15,619 nt of DNA, taken from contig JAAZCH010000092.1 in NCBI GenBank assembly GCA_012513395.1, forward strand, positions 1 to 15,619. Reading direction: 5' to 3'. The DNA comes from Tissierellia bacterium (GTDB taxonomy: Bacteria > Bacillota_A > Clostridia > Tissierellales > Peptoniphilaceae). Positions 6,129 through 12,899 of this stretch are shown in pieces (position 1 is the first letter of the stretch; every line of letters starts with the position of its first letter). Below the pieces are notes generated by a model. That model was not told the DNA's origin. It made no database searches and saw only the letters and a program-made list of their open reading frames with translations. A program made the position numbers and the translations under genes.

Positions 6129-7238
6129 ATGGATATAAATTCATTAAAAAAAGCTATAAATCTTAGACAAGAATTACACAAGCACCCAGAGATTTCTGGA
6201 GAAGAAGTCATTACAAAAAAGATTCTCATGGAATTTCTTTCTGAAAATACAACTTTGGAACTCTTCGATAGGGGAAAGTGGTTTTATGCTCTTCACTTCG
6301 AAGGAGAAGACTTAGAGACTATTGCATTTAGAGCAGACTTCGATGCCATTTTAGATTCCTCAGGACGTCCTTTTCACGGATGTGGACATGACGGACACTC
6401 AGCTATCCTTTCAGGATTTGCTTTAACTCTTGAGGGTCAAAAGCTGGGGAAAAATATCGTACTCTTATATCAATTTGGAGAAGAAGATGGATCTGGAGCG
6501 ATAGAATGTAGAGAAGTATTCAACGAGATGAAAATTCATCGAATATATGGGCTTCACAATATGCCAGGATACAAAGCCAATACTCTTTATACAAAAAAGG
6601 GAACCATGATGTTTGCATCCAAGGGTATGACTATTAAACTTACAGGGACTCAATCCCACGCATCCCAACCAGAACTAGGATCGAATCCTGCATATCTAAT
6701 TGGAGAGTTGACAGAAATAGTAAAACCATTATCGAATCACTATGGCCATAAATATTATGAGCTAGCAAATTTAGAAGACTCTACATTTGCAACTGTGATT
6801 AATATCGATGTAGGAAATAAAACTTTCGGAGTCAGCCCATCCTTTGGGGAAATCAGTTTTACTATACGTTCAGCTATGAAAGAAGACTTAAAATTACTAG
6901 AAGAGAGTTTGGAAGAATACGTCAAAATCAGATGCGAAAAATATAAAATGGAATACTCAATAGAGTTCGCAGACGTGTTTCCAGTTACTGCAAACGACGA
7001 AGAACTCGTAGATCGATTTGTAGAAACTATAGGCAAAAGCGAATTTGAATTAGAAATAATGGACGAAGCATTAAGAGGTTCCGAAGACTTCGGCTGGTAT
7101 AGTGAGTATGCACCATCACTTTTTTTCTTCGTAGGAAGCGGAGAAGATCGCTCGTCTATTCACTCAGAAGATTATGAATTTCTAGATGAATTAATAGAAA
7201 CTGGAGTAGACGTATTTAATTTAATAGCAAGAGATTAA
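6129..7238 (+). CDS. M20 (M20D) family metal-dependent amidohydrolase/peptidase
   Basis: A 369-residue cytoplasmic hydrolase of the M20D group (N-acyl-amino-acid deacylase, IAA-amidohydrolase and related). The metal and catalytic residues are in place: RQELHKHPEISGEE at the start, HGCGHDGH (83-90) with C85 and H87, GEED (117-120) with the catalytic glutamate pair, GLHNMPG (H143), the dimerisation-domain SQ-like THASQ equivalent (SHASQ, H177), RGSEDFG and the final IHSEDYEF histidine. The substrate cannot be told from sequence; amide-linked acyl amino acids are likely. ATG 6129 follows GTGGAGGT. It appears to be the last gene of the cysS operon, with a strong terminator behind it. It has no obvious link to RNA metabolism. 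Confidence 0.9.
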   Translation: MDINSLKKAINLRQELHKHPEISGEEVITKKILMEFLSENTTLELFDRGKWFYALHFEGEDLETIAFRADFDAILDSSGRPFHGCGHDGHSAILSGFALTLEGQKLGKNIVLLYQFGEEDGSGAIECREVFNEMKIHRIYGLHNMPGYKANTLYTKKGTMMFASKGMTIKLTGTQSHASQPELGSNPAYLIGELTEIVKPLSNHYGHKYYELANLEDSTFATVINIDVGNKTFGVSPSFGEISFTIRSAMKEDLKLLEESLEEYVKIRCEKYKMEYSIEFADVFPVTANDEELVDRFVETIGKSEFELEIMDEALRGSEDFGWYSEYAPSLFFFVGSGEDRSSIHSEDYEFLDELIETGVDVFNLIARD

Positions 7239-7255
7239 TTAGAAGATCTCAACAT

Positions 7256-7296
7256 AACAAACAGTTTAAATTCAAAATTAAACTGTTTGTTTTTTA
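7256..7296 (+). terminator. Strong Rho-independent terminator ending the cysS operon
   Basis: AACAAACAGTTTAA (7256-7269) pairs perfectly over 14 bp with TTAAACTGTTTGTT (7278-7291) around an 8-nt loop, followed by a T run. It insulates the housekeeping operon from the zinc operon. Confidence 0.92.
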
Positions 7297-7367
7297 TTAA
7301 AATAATTAAGAAATAAGAAAAATAAAAATGCATTTTACAATTTTTATAAAAACTTTTGGAATTGTGC
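7297..7367 (+). other. AT-rich spacer upstream of the zinc-operon promoter
   Basis: This is the first part of a 322-nt gap without a gene (7239-7560). It is almost entirely A/T with a duplicated TGCATTTT motif (7329-7336 and 7369-7376). I see no coding potential or stable structure. It may serve as an upstream AT element of the promoter that follows. Confidence 0.4.
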
Positions 7368-7396
7368 TTGCATTTTGAAAAAGGATAATATATACT
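7368..7396 (+). promoter_or_regulatory. SigA-type promoter of the zinT-znuACB operon
   Basis: TTGCAT (7368-7373) and TATACT (7391-7396) are spaced by 17 nt. The start site would fall near 7403, directly before the Fur-type operator at 7409. The leader to the zinT start is about 155 nt. Confidence 0.7.
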
Positions 7397-7408
7397 ACTT
7401 TTAGATAT

Positions 7409-7423
7409 TGATAATCATTATCA
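7409..7423. promoter_or_regulatory. Fur-family operator (perfect 7-1-7 inverted repeat)
   Basis: TGATAATCATTATCA is a perfect 7-1-7 inverted repeat and equals the classic Fur box core (TGATAATNATTATCA) described in B. subtilis. It differs from the Zur (TCGTAATNATTACGA) and PerR (TTATAATNATTATAA) consensus forms. The dyad extends one more base each side (7408-7424). Sited just downstream of the predicted start, it would block transcription when the metal-loaded repressor binds. Which Fur-family member uses it here, and whether it senses iron, zinc or another metal, is not determined by sequence. Confidence 0.85.
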
Positions 7424-7424
7424 A

Positions 7425-7560
7425 ACAAAGATATTAATCTATCAACTAATTTAAAAAATTAATTGTGTTTATGAAAGGGGGTTTTGTGCTTTAGGATTGG
7501 AAAAATAAAATAAATTTTTGTAAAAAACATATATTTAAATGAGAAAGGAGTAAATAAAAA
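7425..7560 (+). other. Long AT-rich leader of the zinc operon
   Basis: About 135 nt between operator and zinT. It holds a second strong Shine-Dalgarno-like run (AAAGGGGG, 7474-7481) not followed by a usable gene: ATG 7471 gives only a 7-residue frame. No terminator-like or riboswitch-like hairpin is evident by eye. The real zinT ribosome binding site is GAAAGGAG (7543-7550). Confidence 0.45.
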
Positions 7561-8241
7561 TTGATTAGAAAAAATAAATTAGCGTTAGCTATGCTAATAG
7601 TACTTAGTCTTATGTTATCTCTTGTAGCTTGTAATCAGGAGGCGAAAGCTCCTGTTGTTCAAGAAGAAACTAAGACAGCAGAAGAAACACATAACCATGA
7701 CCATGACCATGAGCATGACCATGACCACGAAGACGATGGTGAAGATTCTCACATATCTGAGTGGGAAGGGAACTGGAATAACTTGCACGCGTATTTGAAG
7801 ATGGAGGAGATGGAAGATTCCATTGAAGAAGGTGCAAAAAACGGAAGCGTTTCTGTAGAAGAATTTAAAGAAAATTTTGAGAAGAGACGTCATGTGGATT
7901 TCGACGGATTTGTAGTTGATGGGGAGCATGTTAAGTTCTTGGACGACTTCGATGCTAATGGCGGAAAAGTTATTTATGAAGATGACTACGAATTTCAAGA
8001 AAGACATATGGAAGACCACGGCGGACGTCAAATGGCTTGGGATATTTTCAAAGCAAAAAATGCAGATGCAAAATTTCCAATTCTGATGATGATGGAAGTT
8101 CACGGCGAAGAATCATTGCCGCATTTCCACATGAGATATGGGGATGACCTTGAGGCGATGCTTGCTATCGAAGGCTGGTATCCTACATTTGTAAGAAACA
8201 CTTCGACACTTAGCCAGATAGCGGAAGAAATTGCGGAATAA
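7561..8241 (+). CDS. zinT: ZinT/YodA-domain zinc-binding lipoprotein with His-rich linker
   Basis: A 226-residue surface lipoprotein expected to capture Zn2+ and hand it to the ZnuA/ZnuBC importer. The signal peptide has a basic start, a hydrophobic core and the lipobox LVAC with C24 as the lipidated cysteine. A linker with alternating His and Asp/Glu follows (seven His at every second position, 44-56). The ZinT domain starts at ISEWEGNWNNLHAYL (65-79) and ends with the metal site EVHGEESLPHFHMRYG (H181, H188, H190). TTG 7561 is the start, 10 nt after GAAAGGAG. In streptococcal AdcA this domain is fused to the C-terminus of ZnuA; here it is a separate first gene. Co-transcription with znuA and a Fur-type operator upstream support a role in metal starvation. 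Binding of other divalent metals is possible. Confidence 0.9.
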   Translation: MIRKNKLALAMLIVLSLMLSLVACNQEAKAPVVQEETKTAEETHNHDHDHEHDHDHEDDGEDSHISEWEGNWNNLHAYLKMEEMEDSIEEGAKNGSVSVEEFKENFEKRRHVDFDGFVVDGEHVKFLDDFDANGGKVIYEDDYEFQERHMEDHGGRQMAWDIFKAKNADAKFPILMMMEVHGEESLPHFHMRYGDDLEAMLAIEGWYPTFVRNTSTLSQIAEEIAE

Positions 8242-8263
8242 AATTAGGAATTGAGGTGTAGAT

Positions 8264-9565
8264 TTGATTAAAAGATTACTGGTACTTATTCTCATGGCGG
8301 CTTTGCTACTTAGCTCTTGTGAAAGGGCAAACTCTTCTGAAGAAGAAAGACCAATTGTCTATGCCTCCTTCTACCCCATTTACGATATGGTAGATTCCGT
8401 AGCTGGAAATCATTTGGAAGTGAGATCATTTCAGCCGACAGAAAAGGACCCTCATTTATGGGAGCCATCTCCTAAGGATATAAAAAAGCTTCAAGATGGA
8501 GATTTGTTAATCGTAAATGGTGCAAATATGGAAATGTGGTTGGATAACATTAAGACTGCCTTACCTGAACTGGACATTTTAGTATTGTCTGATGGGGTGG
8601 AACTAATAACATATAATGGGGCAGCAGCCATTGGAGATTTTCAGTATATGACGGAGATGAATTTGTCAAAAAGCGCTTACAAAATTTCATTCGGTCATAC
8701 ACATGAAGACTTGATGCGAGTAGCATTTTTTAAAAATGACGAAAATTATACGAAGGAGGAGTTGATAAAAAAGGGAAAGGAAATAATGAGACAAGATGGA
8801 AAACTTGTAAAACAAAGAGAGACGATAGAAGTAGAAGATGGAGTAGTTTATGGTATAGAAATGGGTCACGAAAGTGGAACTATATCATACAAAGTTCCGT
8901 CAGAAGGAAGCTGGATATTTGTTTCAGATAGAATTTCTGAGGAGCTGCTGACTTATAACTTGCTAGATGAAAAGGGCGAGAATATAAAAAACGAAGTCTT
9001 ACTAGAACATTCTACTTCACAAATGGATAAGATTACTTATGACCCTCATTCTTGGTTGAGTATCGTCAACGCAAAATTATATCTAAATTCTATTCAAATG
9101 GAGTTATCTAATAGATTTCCTCATTTCGATAAAGATTTTAGAAAAAACAAGGTGAGAACTGTAGAACGACTTACGAGTCTGGAATATGAATACAAAGACA
9201 AATTTAAAGAAACAGATATAAAAGAATTTGTCGTCACACACAACGCTTATTCTTATTTAGCTAGAGATTTCTACTTAATTCAATTTCCCTTGCAGAACCT
9301 GGTAAGCATGGAAGATCCTAGCTTAAAAACTATAAAAACTGCGATTGACTTTTGTAATTACTATGGAATATCCATAATATTTTACGAATATGGCAATCAA
9401 GAAAAAGGAGCTAGGACTATAGCCGAAGAGATTGGCGGCAAAACGCTTCCTCTTGCGTCTATGGAATTTATAACAAAGGAACAAAGAGGTACTGATGAAA
9501 GGTATGTAGATTTAATGGAGAAAAATTTGGAGAATCTGTACGAATCTATGAAGGTAAAAAAATGA
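8264..9565 (+). CDS. znuA: Zinc ABC transporter substrate-binding lipoprotein with a large insertion
   Basis: A 433-residue cluster A-I (ZnuA/TroA) metal-binding lipoprotein, well over the usual ~300. Signal peptide with lipobox LSSC (C19). The ZnuA lobes show IVYASFYPIYDMV (31-43), the first metal histidine in DPHLWEPSPKD (H64), the second in YDPHSWLSI (H262), the third in VTHNAYSYLARDF (H326) and IIFYEYGNQ (371-379) for the last ligand region. Between residues ~116 and ~257, where relatives carry a short His-rich loop, lies an inserted segment of about 140 residues, including FGHTHEDLMRVAFFKN (143-158), GIEMGHESG and GSWIFVSDRI. It looks like an ordered beta-rich domain. The start is TTG 8264 after GAGGTG. 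The stop overlaps the znuC ATG. Metal preference is inferred from zinT and znuBC. Confidence 0.9.
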   Translation: MIKRLLVLILMAALLLSSCERANSSEEERPIVYASFYPIYDMVDSVAGNHLEVRSFQPTEKDPHLWEPSPKDIKKLQDGDLLIVNGANMEMWLDNIKTALPELDILVLSDGVELITYNGAAAIGDFQYMTEMNLSKSAYKISFGHTHEDLMRVAFFKNDENYTKEELIKKGKEIMRQDGKLVKQRETIEVEDGVVYGIEMGHESGTISYKVPSEGSWIFVSDRISEELLTYNLLDEKGENIKNEVLLEHSTSQMDKITYDPHSWLSIVNAKLYLNSIQMELSNRFPHFDKDFRKNKVRTVERLTSLEYEYKDKFKETDIKEFVVTHNAYSYLARDFYLIQFPLQNLVSMEDPSLKTIKTAIDFCNYYGISIIFYEYGNQEKGARTIAEEIGGKTLPLASMEFITKEQRGTDERYVDLMEKNLENLYESMKVKK

Positions 9566-10239
9566 AGAGTATAAAAATAGAAAAACTAAACTTCGGTTAT
9601 ACAGAAGAAGTGATTATAAAGGATTTAAATCTACATATAGATAGTGGAGAAATGGCAGTTTTGGTCGGAGAAAACGGAAGCGGAAAATCCACATTGGTTA
9701 AACTGATTTTAGGAGAGCTTTCCCAAAAGTCCGGATCTATCCACATTCTTGGAGAAGATATAAAAACTAAAAATTCTTACAAAGAAATAGGCTATGTTCC
9801 TCAAATGAACATTATGGAAAAGATTGCATTTCCTGTAACGTGTTTGGAGCTTATAAGCCTAGGACTTTATGAAGATTTTGGATTTATAAAAATTCCAAGA
9901 AAACGCCACAAAGAAAAAGTCATCGAGATGCTAAAGACCATGGACTTGGAAGAGTATCAAAACGTACCTTTCAATGAACTTTCTGGTGGATTGCAACAAA
10001 GGGTTATGATATGCAGATCTCTTATCCACGAACCTAAAATTATTCTTATGGACGAACCTACATCAGGCGTCGATCAAGAGAGCAAGGAGAAATTTTTAAA
10101 ACTTACAGACGAAATAAACAAAAAATTTGGTATAACTATAATATTAGTGACTCACGAATTGGAATTTGTAATGGAAATCCTAGAGTTAAATCACTATTAC
10201 AAAATGAAAAATGGAGGTGTTGAGATTGTTAGAGTTTGA
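9562..10239 (+). CDS. znuC: Zinc ABC transporter ATP-binding protein
   Basis: A 225-residue ABC ATPase that powers the importer from the cytoplasmic side. Walker A GENGSGKST (36-44), Q-loop VPQMN (Q81), signature LSGGLQQR (140-147), Walker B IILMDEP (160-166, catalytic E165) and the switch histidine in VTHE are all present. ATG 9562 overlaps the znuA stop (ATGA arrangement), indicating coupled translation. Its length and the short C-terminus match ZnuC/TroB-type proteins. Its 3' end contains the ribosome binding site of znuB. Fully intact. Confidence 0.94.
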   Translation: MKSIKIEKLNFGYTEEVIIKDLNLHIDSGEMAVLVGENGSGKSTLVKLILGELSQKSGSIHILGEDIKTKNSYKEIGYVPQMNIMEKIAFPVTCLELISLGLYEDFGFIKIPRKRHKEKVIEMLKTMDLEEYQNVPFNELSGGLQQRVMICRSLIHEPKIILMDEPTSGVDQESKEKFLKLTDEINKKFGITIILVTHELEFVMEILELNHYYKMKNGGVEIVRV

Positions 10240-11071
10240 TTTTATGAAGAGAACTTTATTGGTAGGATTGATGTTATCCATCATGGTGCCTATGATAGGC
10301 GTGGTGATGGTAAATAGAAAAACTTCTATGGTGGGAGATGCCCTTTCTCACACAGCTTTGGCAGGAGTAGGCGTAGGGCTTATTATGGGAATAGATCCCA
10401 TTCTAGGCGCCATTATGGTAGCTATACTATCTGTCCTATCCATAGAAAAAATTCGAGAGACATTTCCCCAACATGGAGATATGGCTACAGCTATTATTAT
10501 GAGTTTGGGGCTGGGAATCGCGGCGATTTTGTCAGACCTAGCGCCAGGTGGAAACACCTTTGATGCATATCTATTCGGAAGTTTATCTTCTGTAGGAGTG
10601 CAAGATGTAAGAAATGTATTTGTAGTATTTATCTTGGTAGTTCTGGTGAGTTTAATAAACTTCAGCGGACTACTGGACATGGCAATCGACAGGAATTTAG
10701 CGAGAATTTCCGGAGTGAATACTAGATGGGTTAACCTCTCATTTAATATACTATCAGCCATTACAATTGCACTCGCGTGTAAGGTAGTGGGCGCATTACT
10801 GGTAATGAGCTTAATAGTATTACCCGTCGCCACTTCACTTATAGTTGCTAAATCCTATAAACAAACTTATATCTTCGCGATAGTTTTAGGAATTATATAC
10901 ATGCTAGTAGGAATTACGCTCTCTTACTATCACGATTTAAAACCCGGTGGTGCAATAGTAATTTGCGCCATAGTGGGAATGGCTCTAACCTATATCTATT
11001 CCCGAATAAAAAATAAAATTGTTAAACAAACTATAACTAATAATTACGAATTAACTAAACAAACATACTAA
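10226..11071 (+). CDS. znuB: Zinc ABC transporter permease
   Basis: A 281-residue inner-membrane permease of the ABC-3 (ZnuB/TroC/MntB) family with about eight hydrophobic helices. Characteristic segments include the opening FDFMKRTLLVGLMLSIMVPMIGV, SMVGDALSHTALAGVGVG, a TAIIMSLGLGIAAIL helix and KVVGALLVMSLIVLPVATS near the C-terminal third. The start is set at TTG 10226, 8 nt after GGAGG (10213-10217); the in-frame ATG at 10211 overlaps that ribosome binding site and is unlikely. It overlaps znuC by 14 nt and is the last gene of the operon. The C-terminal tail is polar. Manganese or iron transport cannot be excluded from the permease alone. Confidence 0.93.
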   Translation: MLEFDFMKRTLLVGLMLSIMVPMIGVVMVNRKTSMVGDALSHTALAGVGVGLIMGIDPILGAIMVAILSVLSIEKIRETFPQHGDMATAIIMSLGLGIAAILSDLAPGGNTFDAYLFGSLSSVGVQDVRNVFVVFILVVLVSLINFSGLLDMAIDRNLARISGVNTRWVNLSFNILSAITIALACKVVGALLVMSLIVLPVATSLIVAKSYKQTYIFAIVLGIIYMLVGITLSYYHDLKPGGAIVICAIVGMALTYIYSRIKNKIVKQTITNNYELTKQTY

Positions 11072-11105
11072 TATAATGATTAAATTCATTTACCCCTAAT
11101 ATTTA

Positions 11106-11138
11106 AGCATCCCTCGAACGATAGAGGGATGCTATTTT
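11106..11138. terminator. Terminator between convergent znuB and the anti-sigma gene
   Basis: AGCATCCCTC (11106-11115) pairs perfectly with GAGGGATGCT (11124-11133) around an 8-nt loop. The plus strand continues ATTTT, so it best serves znuB. The minus-strand tail (TTAAAT) is weaker, but the hairpin overlaps the end of the opposing operon and could act on both. The anti-sigma stop is at 11137. Confidence 0.85.
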
Positions 11139-11988
11139 AATGTTTTCTAATTTTAATTTTCCCGAATGTTAAAATCAACAAGTATATGACAGCTGATAAT
11201 ACAATCATAAATTTAAAATCTCTAAATAAATCATAAGTTAGCATGCTGCCTCTAGGAAGAAATATTCCTATGTGAGCTAAAATATAGCTAAGGGGAAGTC
11301 CTAAAATCATATATTTCGTAAATATTTTAGGTTTTAAAATAAATACTACTAGAGAAAGAATCACACCTGTAATCATTGCAAACATTAGATAATAATTTTG
11401 TGCAAGTCTTGGAAGAGATAAACCTTTGAATTCTACTCCATTTCTTCCTTCTCTCAGTGCTATTGCAACTTTGCCATTGTTTTGGGAATATAATAATTTC
11501 GCAGGTCTTTCTATTTCTAAGTAGAGTGGACCTCTTGGAGGAATTATTGTATCCAAAGGAGTGCGCCACGCTTCTATCCAAACTTCATTTTCGTCCATAG
11601 TTTGGGTTTTATATCCTGTAACTTTTTCCGAAAAATTTATTACGTGTTTTTCAGAATCTGATTTAAGTTCGATTAAATCTTTAGAATAAGGAAGATACAA
11701 AGGAGAAGTTAAGAAGGAAATTAAAACGATAAATAGACTTAGCAAACTCAATCCTATCGCCCAGTTGTTTAGCTTTTTATCTTTTTTTATTTCTTCATCT
11801 AAAAACTCAAGGGGTTTTGTCTCTAAACTCTCTTCTATGTCTACATTAGATTTTAAATTTTGAAGTTCACTTTTACACTCTGGACAATCTTTTATATTTT
11901 CTTCGACAAATTTCCTAGATTCTGTTGTAAGCATATCTTCTACATAAAGTGGAAGCAAATCTTCTATAATTTTGCATTTATTTTCCAT
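11137..11988 (-). CDS. Membrane anti-sigma factor, zinc-finger (zf-HC2-like) N-terminus
   Basis: A 283-residue protein likely to hold the neighbouring ECF sigma factor inactive at the membrane. The first ~45 residues resemble the zinc anti-sigma (ZAS/zf-HC2) fold: C5, LLPLYVEDML, then N31-x3-C35-x2-C38 in place of the usual H-x3-C-x2-C. Hydrophobic helices are at about 76-94, 199-218, 226-244 and 260-276, with an extracytoplasmic stretch of ~100 residues between the first two. That layout suggests a sensing domain outside and a cytoplasmic N-terminus. The ATG at 11988 follows GGAGGAAG and overlaps the sigma gene by 11 nt, the standard sigma/anti-sigma arrangement. The signal sensed is unknown. 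Confidence 0.82.
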   Translation of the reverse strand: MENKCKIIEDLLPLYVEDMLTTESRKFVEENIKDCPECKSELQNLKSNVDIEESLETKPLEFLDEEIKKDKKLNNWAIGLSLLSLFIVLISFLTSPLYLPYSKDLIELKSDSEKHVINFSEKVTGYKTQTMDENEVWIEAWRTPLDTIIPPRGPLYLEIERPAKLLYSQNNGKVAIALREGRNGVEFKGLSLPRLAQNYYLMFAMITGVILSLVVFILKPKIFTKYMILGLPLSYILAHIGIFLPRGSMLTYDLFRDFKFMIVLSAVIYLLILTFGKIKIRKH

Positions 11989-12472
11989 AATCTTCCTCCA
12001 ACATTTCCTTTAATATTTTTTTCGCTCGGTGAAATGTAACACAAGCCCAATTATCGCTTTTATCATATATTTTTGCGATTTGTTTAAAACTCATCTCTTC
12101 CCAAATTCGTAGAGTTACAATTGTTCTATAAGGTTCCTTTAACTCATTTACTGCTTCGGATACATCTAAGTCTCTTTCTCTATCTATTAAATCCTTTTCT
12201 AAACTGTCTATTTTTTCTTCAAATACAGTAATGTCATCCGTATTTATTTCTCTTTTGGATTTTTTATAGTATGAGAAGTAAGTGTGTTTAGCGATTTGAA
12301 ATAGGTATGTCCTTATGCTAGAATCGCCCTTGTAATCCTTTAGATTTTTGAGAGCTTTGAAAAAGGTTTCACTGGCGATTTCTTCTGCTATGTATTCATT
12401 TTTGGAAAGTTGTAGCAAAAAATAATATACTTCCTTAAAATAAATTGAATATATTTTTTCGAAATCTATCAC
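11978..12472 (-). CDS. ECF-type RNA polymerase sigma factor
   Basis: A 164-residue extracytoplasmic-function sigma factor. Region 2 covers about residues 6-75 (AEEIASETFFKALKNL, then SSIRTYLFQIAKHTYFSYYKK for -10 binding) and region 4 about 105-157 (LKEPYRTIVTLRIWEEMSFKQIAKIYDKS, the -35 helix-turn-helix, ending HRAKKILKE). There is no region 1.1 or 3. The start is GTG 12470-12472, preceded by a full-consensus AGGAGGTGAT on the minus strand, so translation should be strong. It is co-transcribed with the overlapping anti-sigma gene. The regulon and inducing signal are not visible; nearby surface-protein and copper genes are possible but unproven targets. Confidence 0.92.
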   Translation of the reverse strand: MIDFEKIYSIYFKEVYYFLLQLSKNEYIAEEIASETFFKALKNLKDYKGDSSIRTYLFQIAKHTYFSYYKKSKREINTDDITVFEEKIDSLEKDLIDRERDLDVSEAVNELKEPYRTIVTLRIWEEMSFKQIAKIYDKSDNWACVTFHRAKKILKEMLEEDYGK

Positions 12473-12506
12473 CAGATCACCTCCTCTATCTATATATTAG
12501 ACTATT

Positions 12507-12523
12507 TAAGATTAAAAATCTTA
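12507..12523. promoter_or_regulatory. 17-bp perfect dyad upstream of the ECF sigma operon
   Basis: TAAGATTAAAAATCTTA is a perfect 7-3-7 inverted repeat, 35-51 nt upstream of the sigma GTG start and just past the copZ terminator on the minus strand. A loose ECF-like promoter pair (TGTAAG and AGTCTA on the minus strand) overlaps it. It could be an operator, or the stem of an extra weak hairpin. Function is inferred from position only. Confidence 0.45.
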
Positions 12524-12555
12524 CAAAAATCCCCCGATTATTTAACCGAGGGATC
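12524..12555 (-). terminator. Rho-independent terminator of copZ
   Basis: On the minus strand ATCCCTCG (12547-12554) pairs with CGGGGGAT (12529-12536), including one T-G pair, around a 10-nt loop and then TTTTTG. It begins 8 nt after the copZ stop codon and separates copZ from the sigma gene. Confidence 0.82.
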
Positions 12556-12562
12556 AATTATT

Positions 12563-12772
12563 TTATTCTATGGAATTTACTACGTATCCTGCACCTTCAA
12601 CTGTCGCTTTTAAAGTTTCATCTGAAACTTCTTCAAATAATTCTAAGGTTGCAATTTTTTCTTCTAAACTTACATTCACTTCCTTAACTTCAGTAAGTGC
12701 GCCTAGGGCTTTTTCTACAGCAGCTTTGCAATGGCCGCAAGACATGCCTTCTATGTGAATAATTTTTTCCAT
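12563..12772 (-). CDS. copZ: CopZ-like heavy-metal-associated (HMA) copper chaperone
   Basis: A 69-residue single HMA domain protein with the metal-binding loop GMSCGHC (9-15), whose C12 and C15 bind Cu(I), and the ferredoxin-like beta-alpha-beta pattern ending GAGYVVNSIE. Such proteins buffer copper in the cytoplasm and pass it to CopA-type ATPases or to copper sensors. ATG 12772 follows AGGAGGTTAAT. It is a single gene with its own terminator; no copA, csoR or copY is adjacent, so the partner must be elsewhere. The length is normal. Binding of another soft metal cannot be ruled out. It is divergent from the SLH-protein gene. Confidence 0.9.
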   Translation of the reverse strand: MEKIIHIEGMSCGHCKAAVEKALGALTEVKEVNVSLEEKIATLELFEEVSDETLKATVEGAGYVVNSIE

Positions 12773-12870
12773 ATTAACCTCCTACATTTTATTATTTTAT
12801 TTGTACCCCAAAAATTCTTTATTGTTACATTTTAATAACATATATTAATTTCACCCAAATTTTGGAAATT

Positions 12871-12896
12871 TATACTATAATAGGGTTAGAGGAGGG
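12871..12896 (+). promoter_or_regulatory. -10 region and ribosome binding site of the SLH-protein gene
   Basis: TATACT (12871-12876) overlaps TATAAT (12876-12881), both preceded by a weak -35 (TTTCAC, 12849-12854, 16 nt before the first). The strong ribosome binding site AGAGGAGGG ends at 12896, four nt before the ATG. The leader is very short. A small CCAAATTTTGG dyad (12855-12865) lies between -35 and -10. Confidence 0.55.
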
Positions 12897-12899
12897 ACT

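Noticed and set aside
7615..8103. 162-residue minus-strand frame over zinT
   Set aside because: It is the reverse of the His-rich and ZinT-domain codons; no ribosome binding site or family resemblance.
10348..10833. 161-residue minus-strand frame inside znuB
   Set aside because: Shadow of the permease gene; no start signals and a composition reflecting antisense of hydrophobic codons.
12445..12687. Plus-strand frame spanning the sigma promoter, copZ terminator and copZ
   Set aside because: It crosses a terminator and opposes two clear genes; its leucine-rich composition is typical of antisense reading of AT-rich DNA.
12823..12840. Loose inverted repeat TGTTA/TAACA between copZ and the SLH gene, considered as a copper-sensor operator
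   Set aside because: It does not match CopY (TACAnnTGTA) or CsoR patterns and arms of five AT-rich bases are expected by chance.
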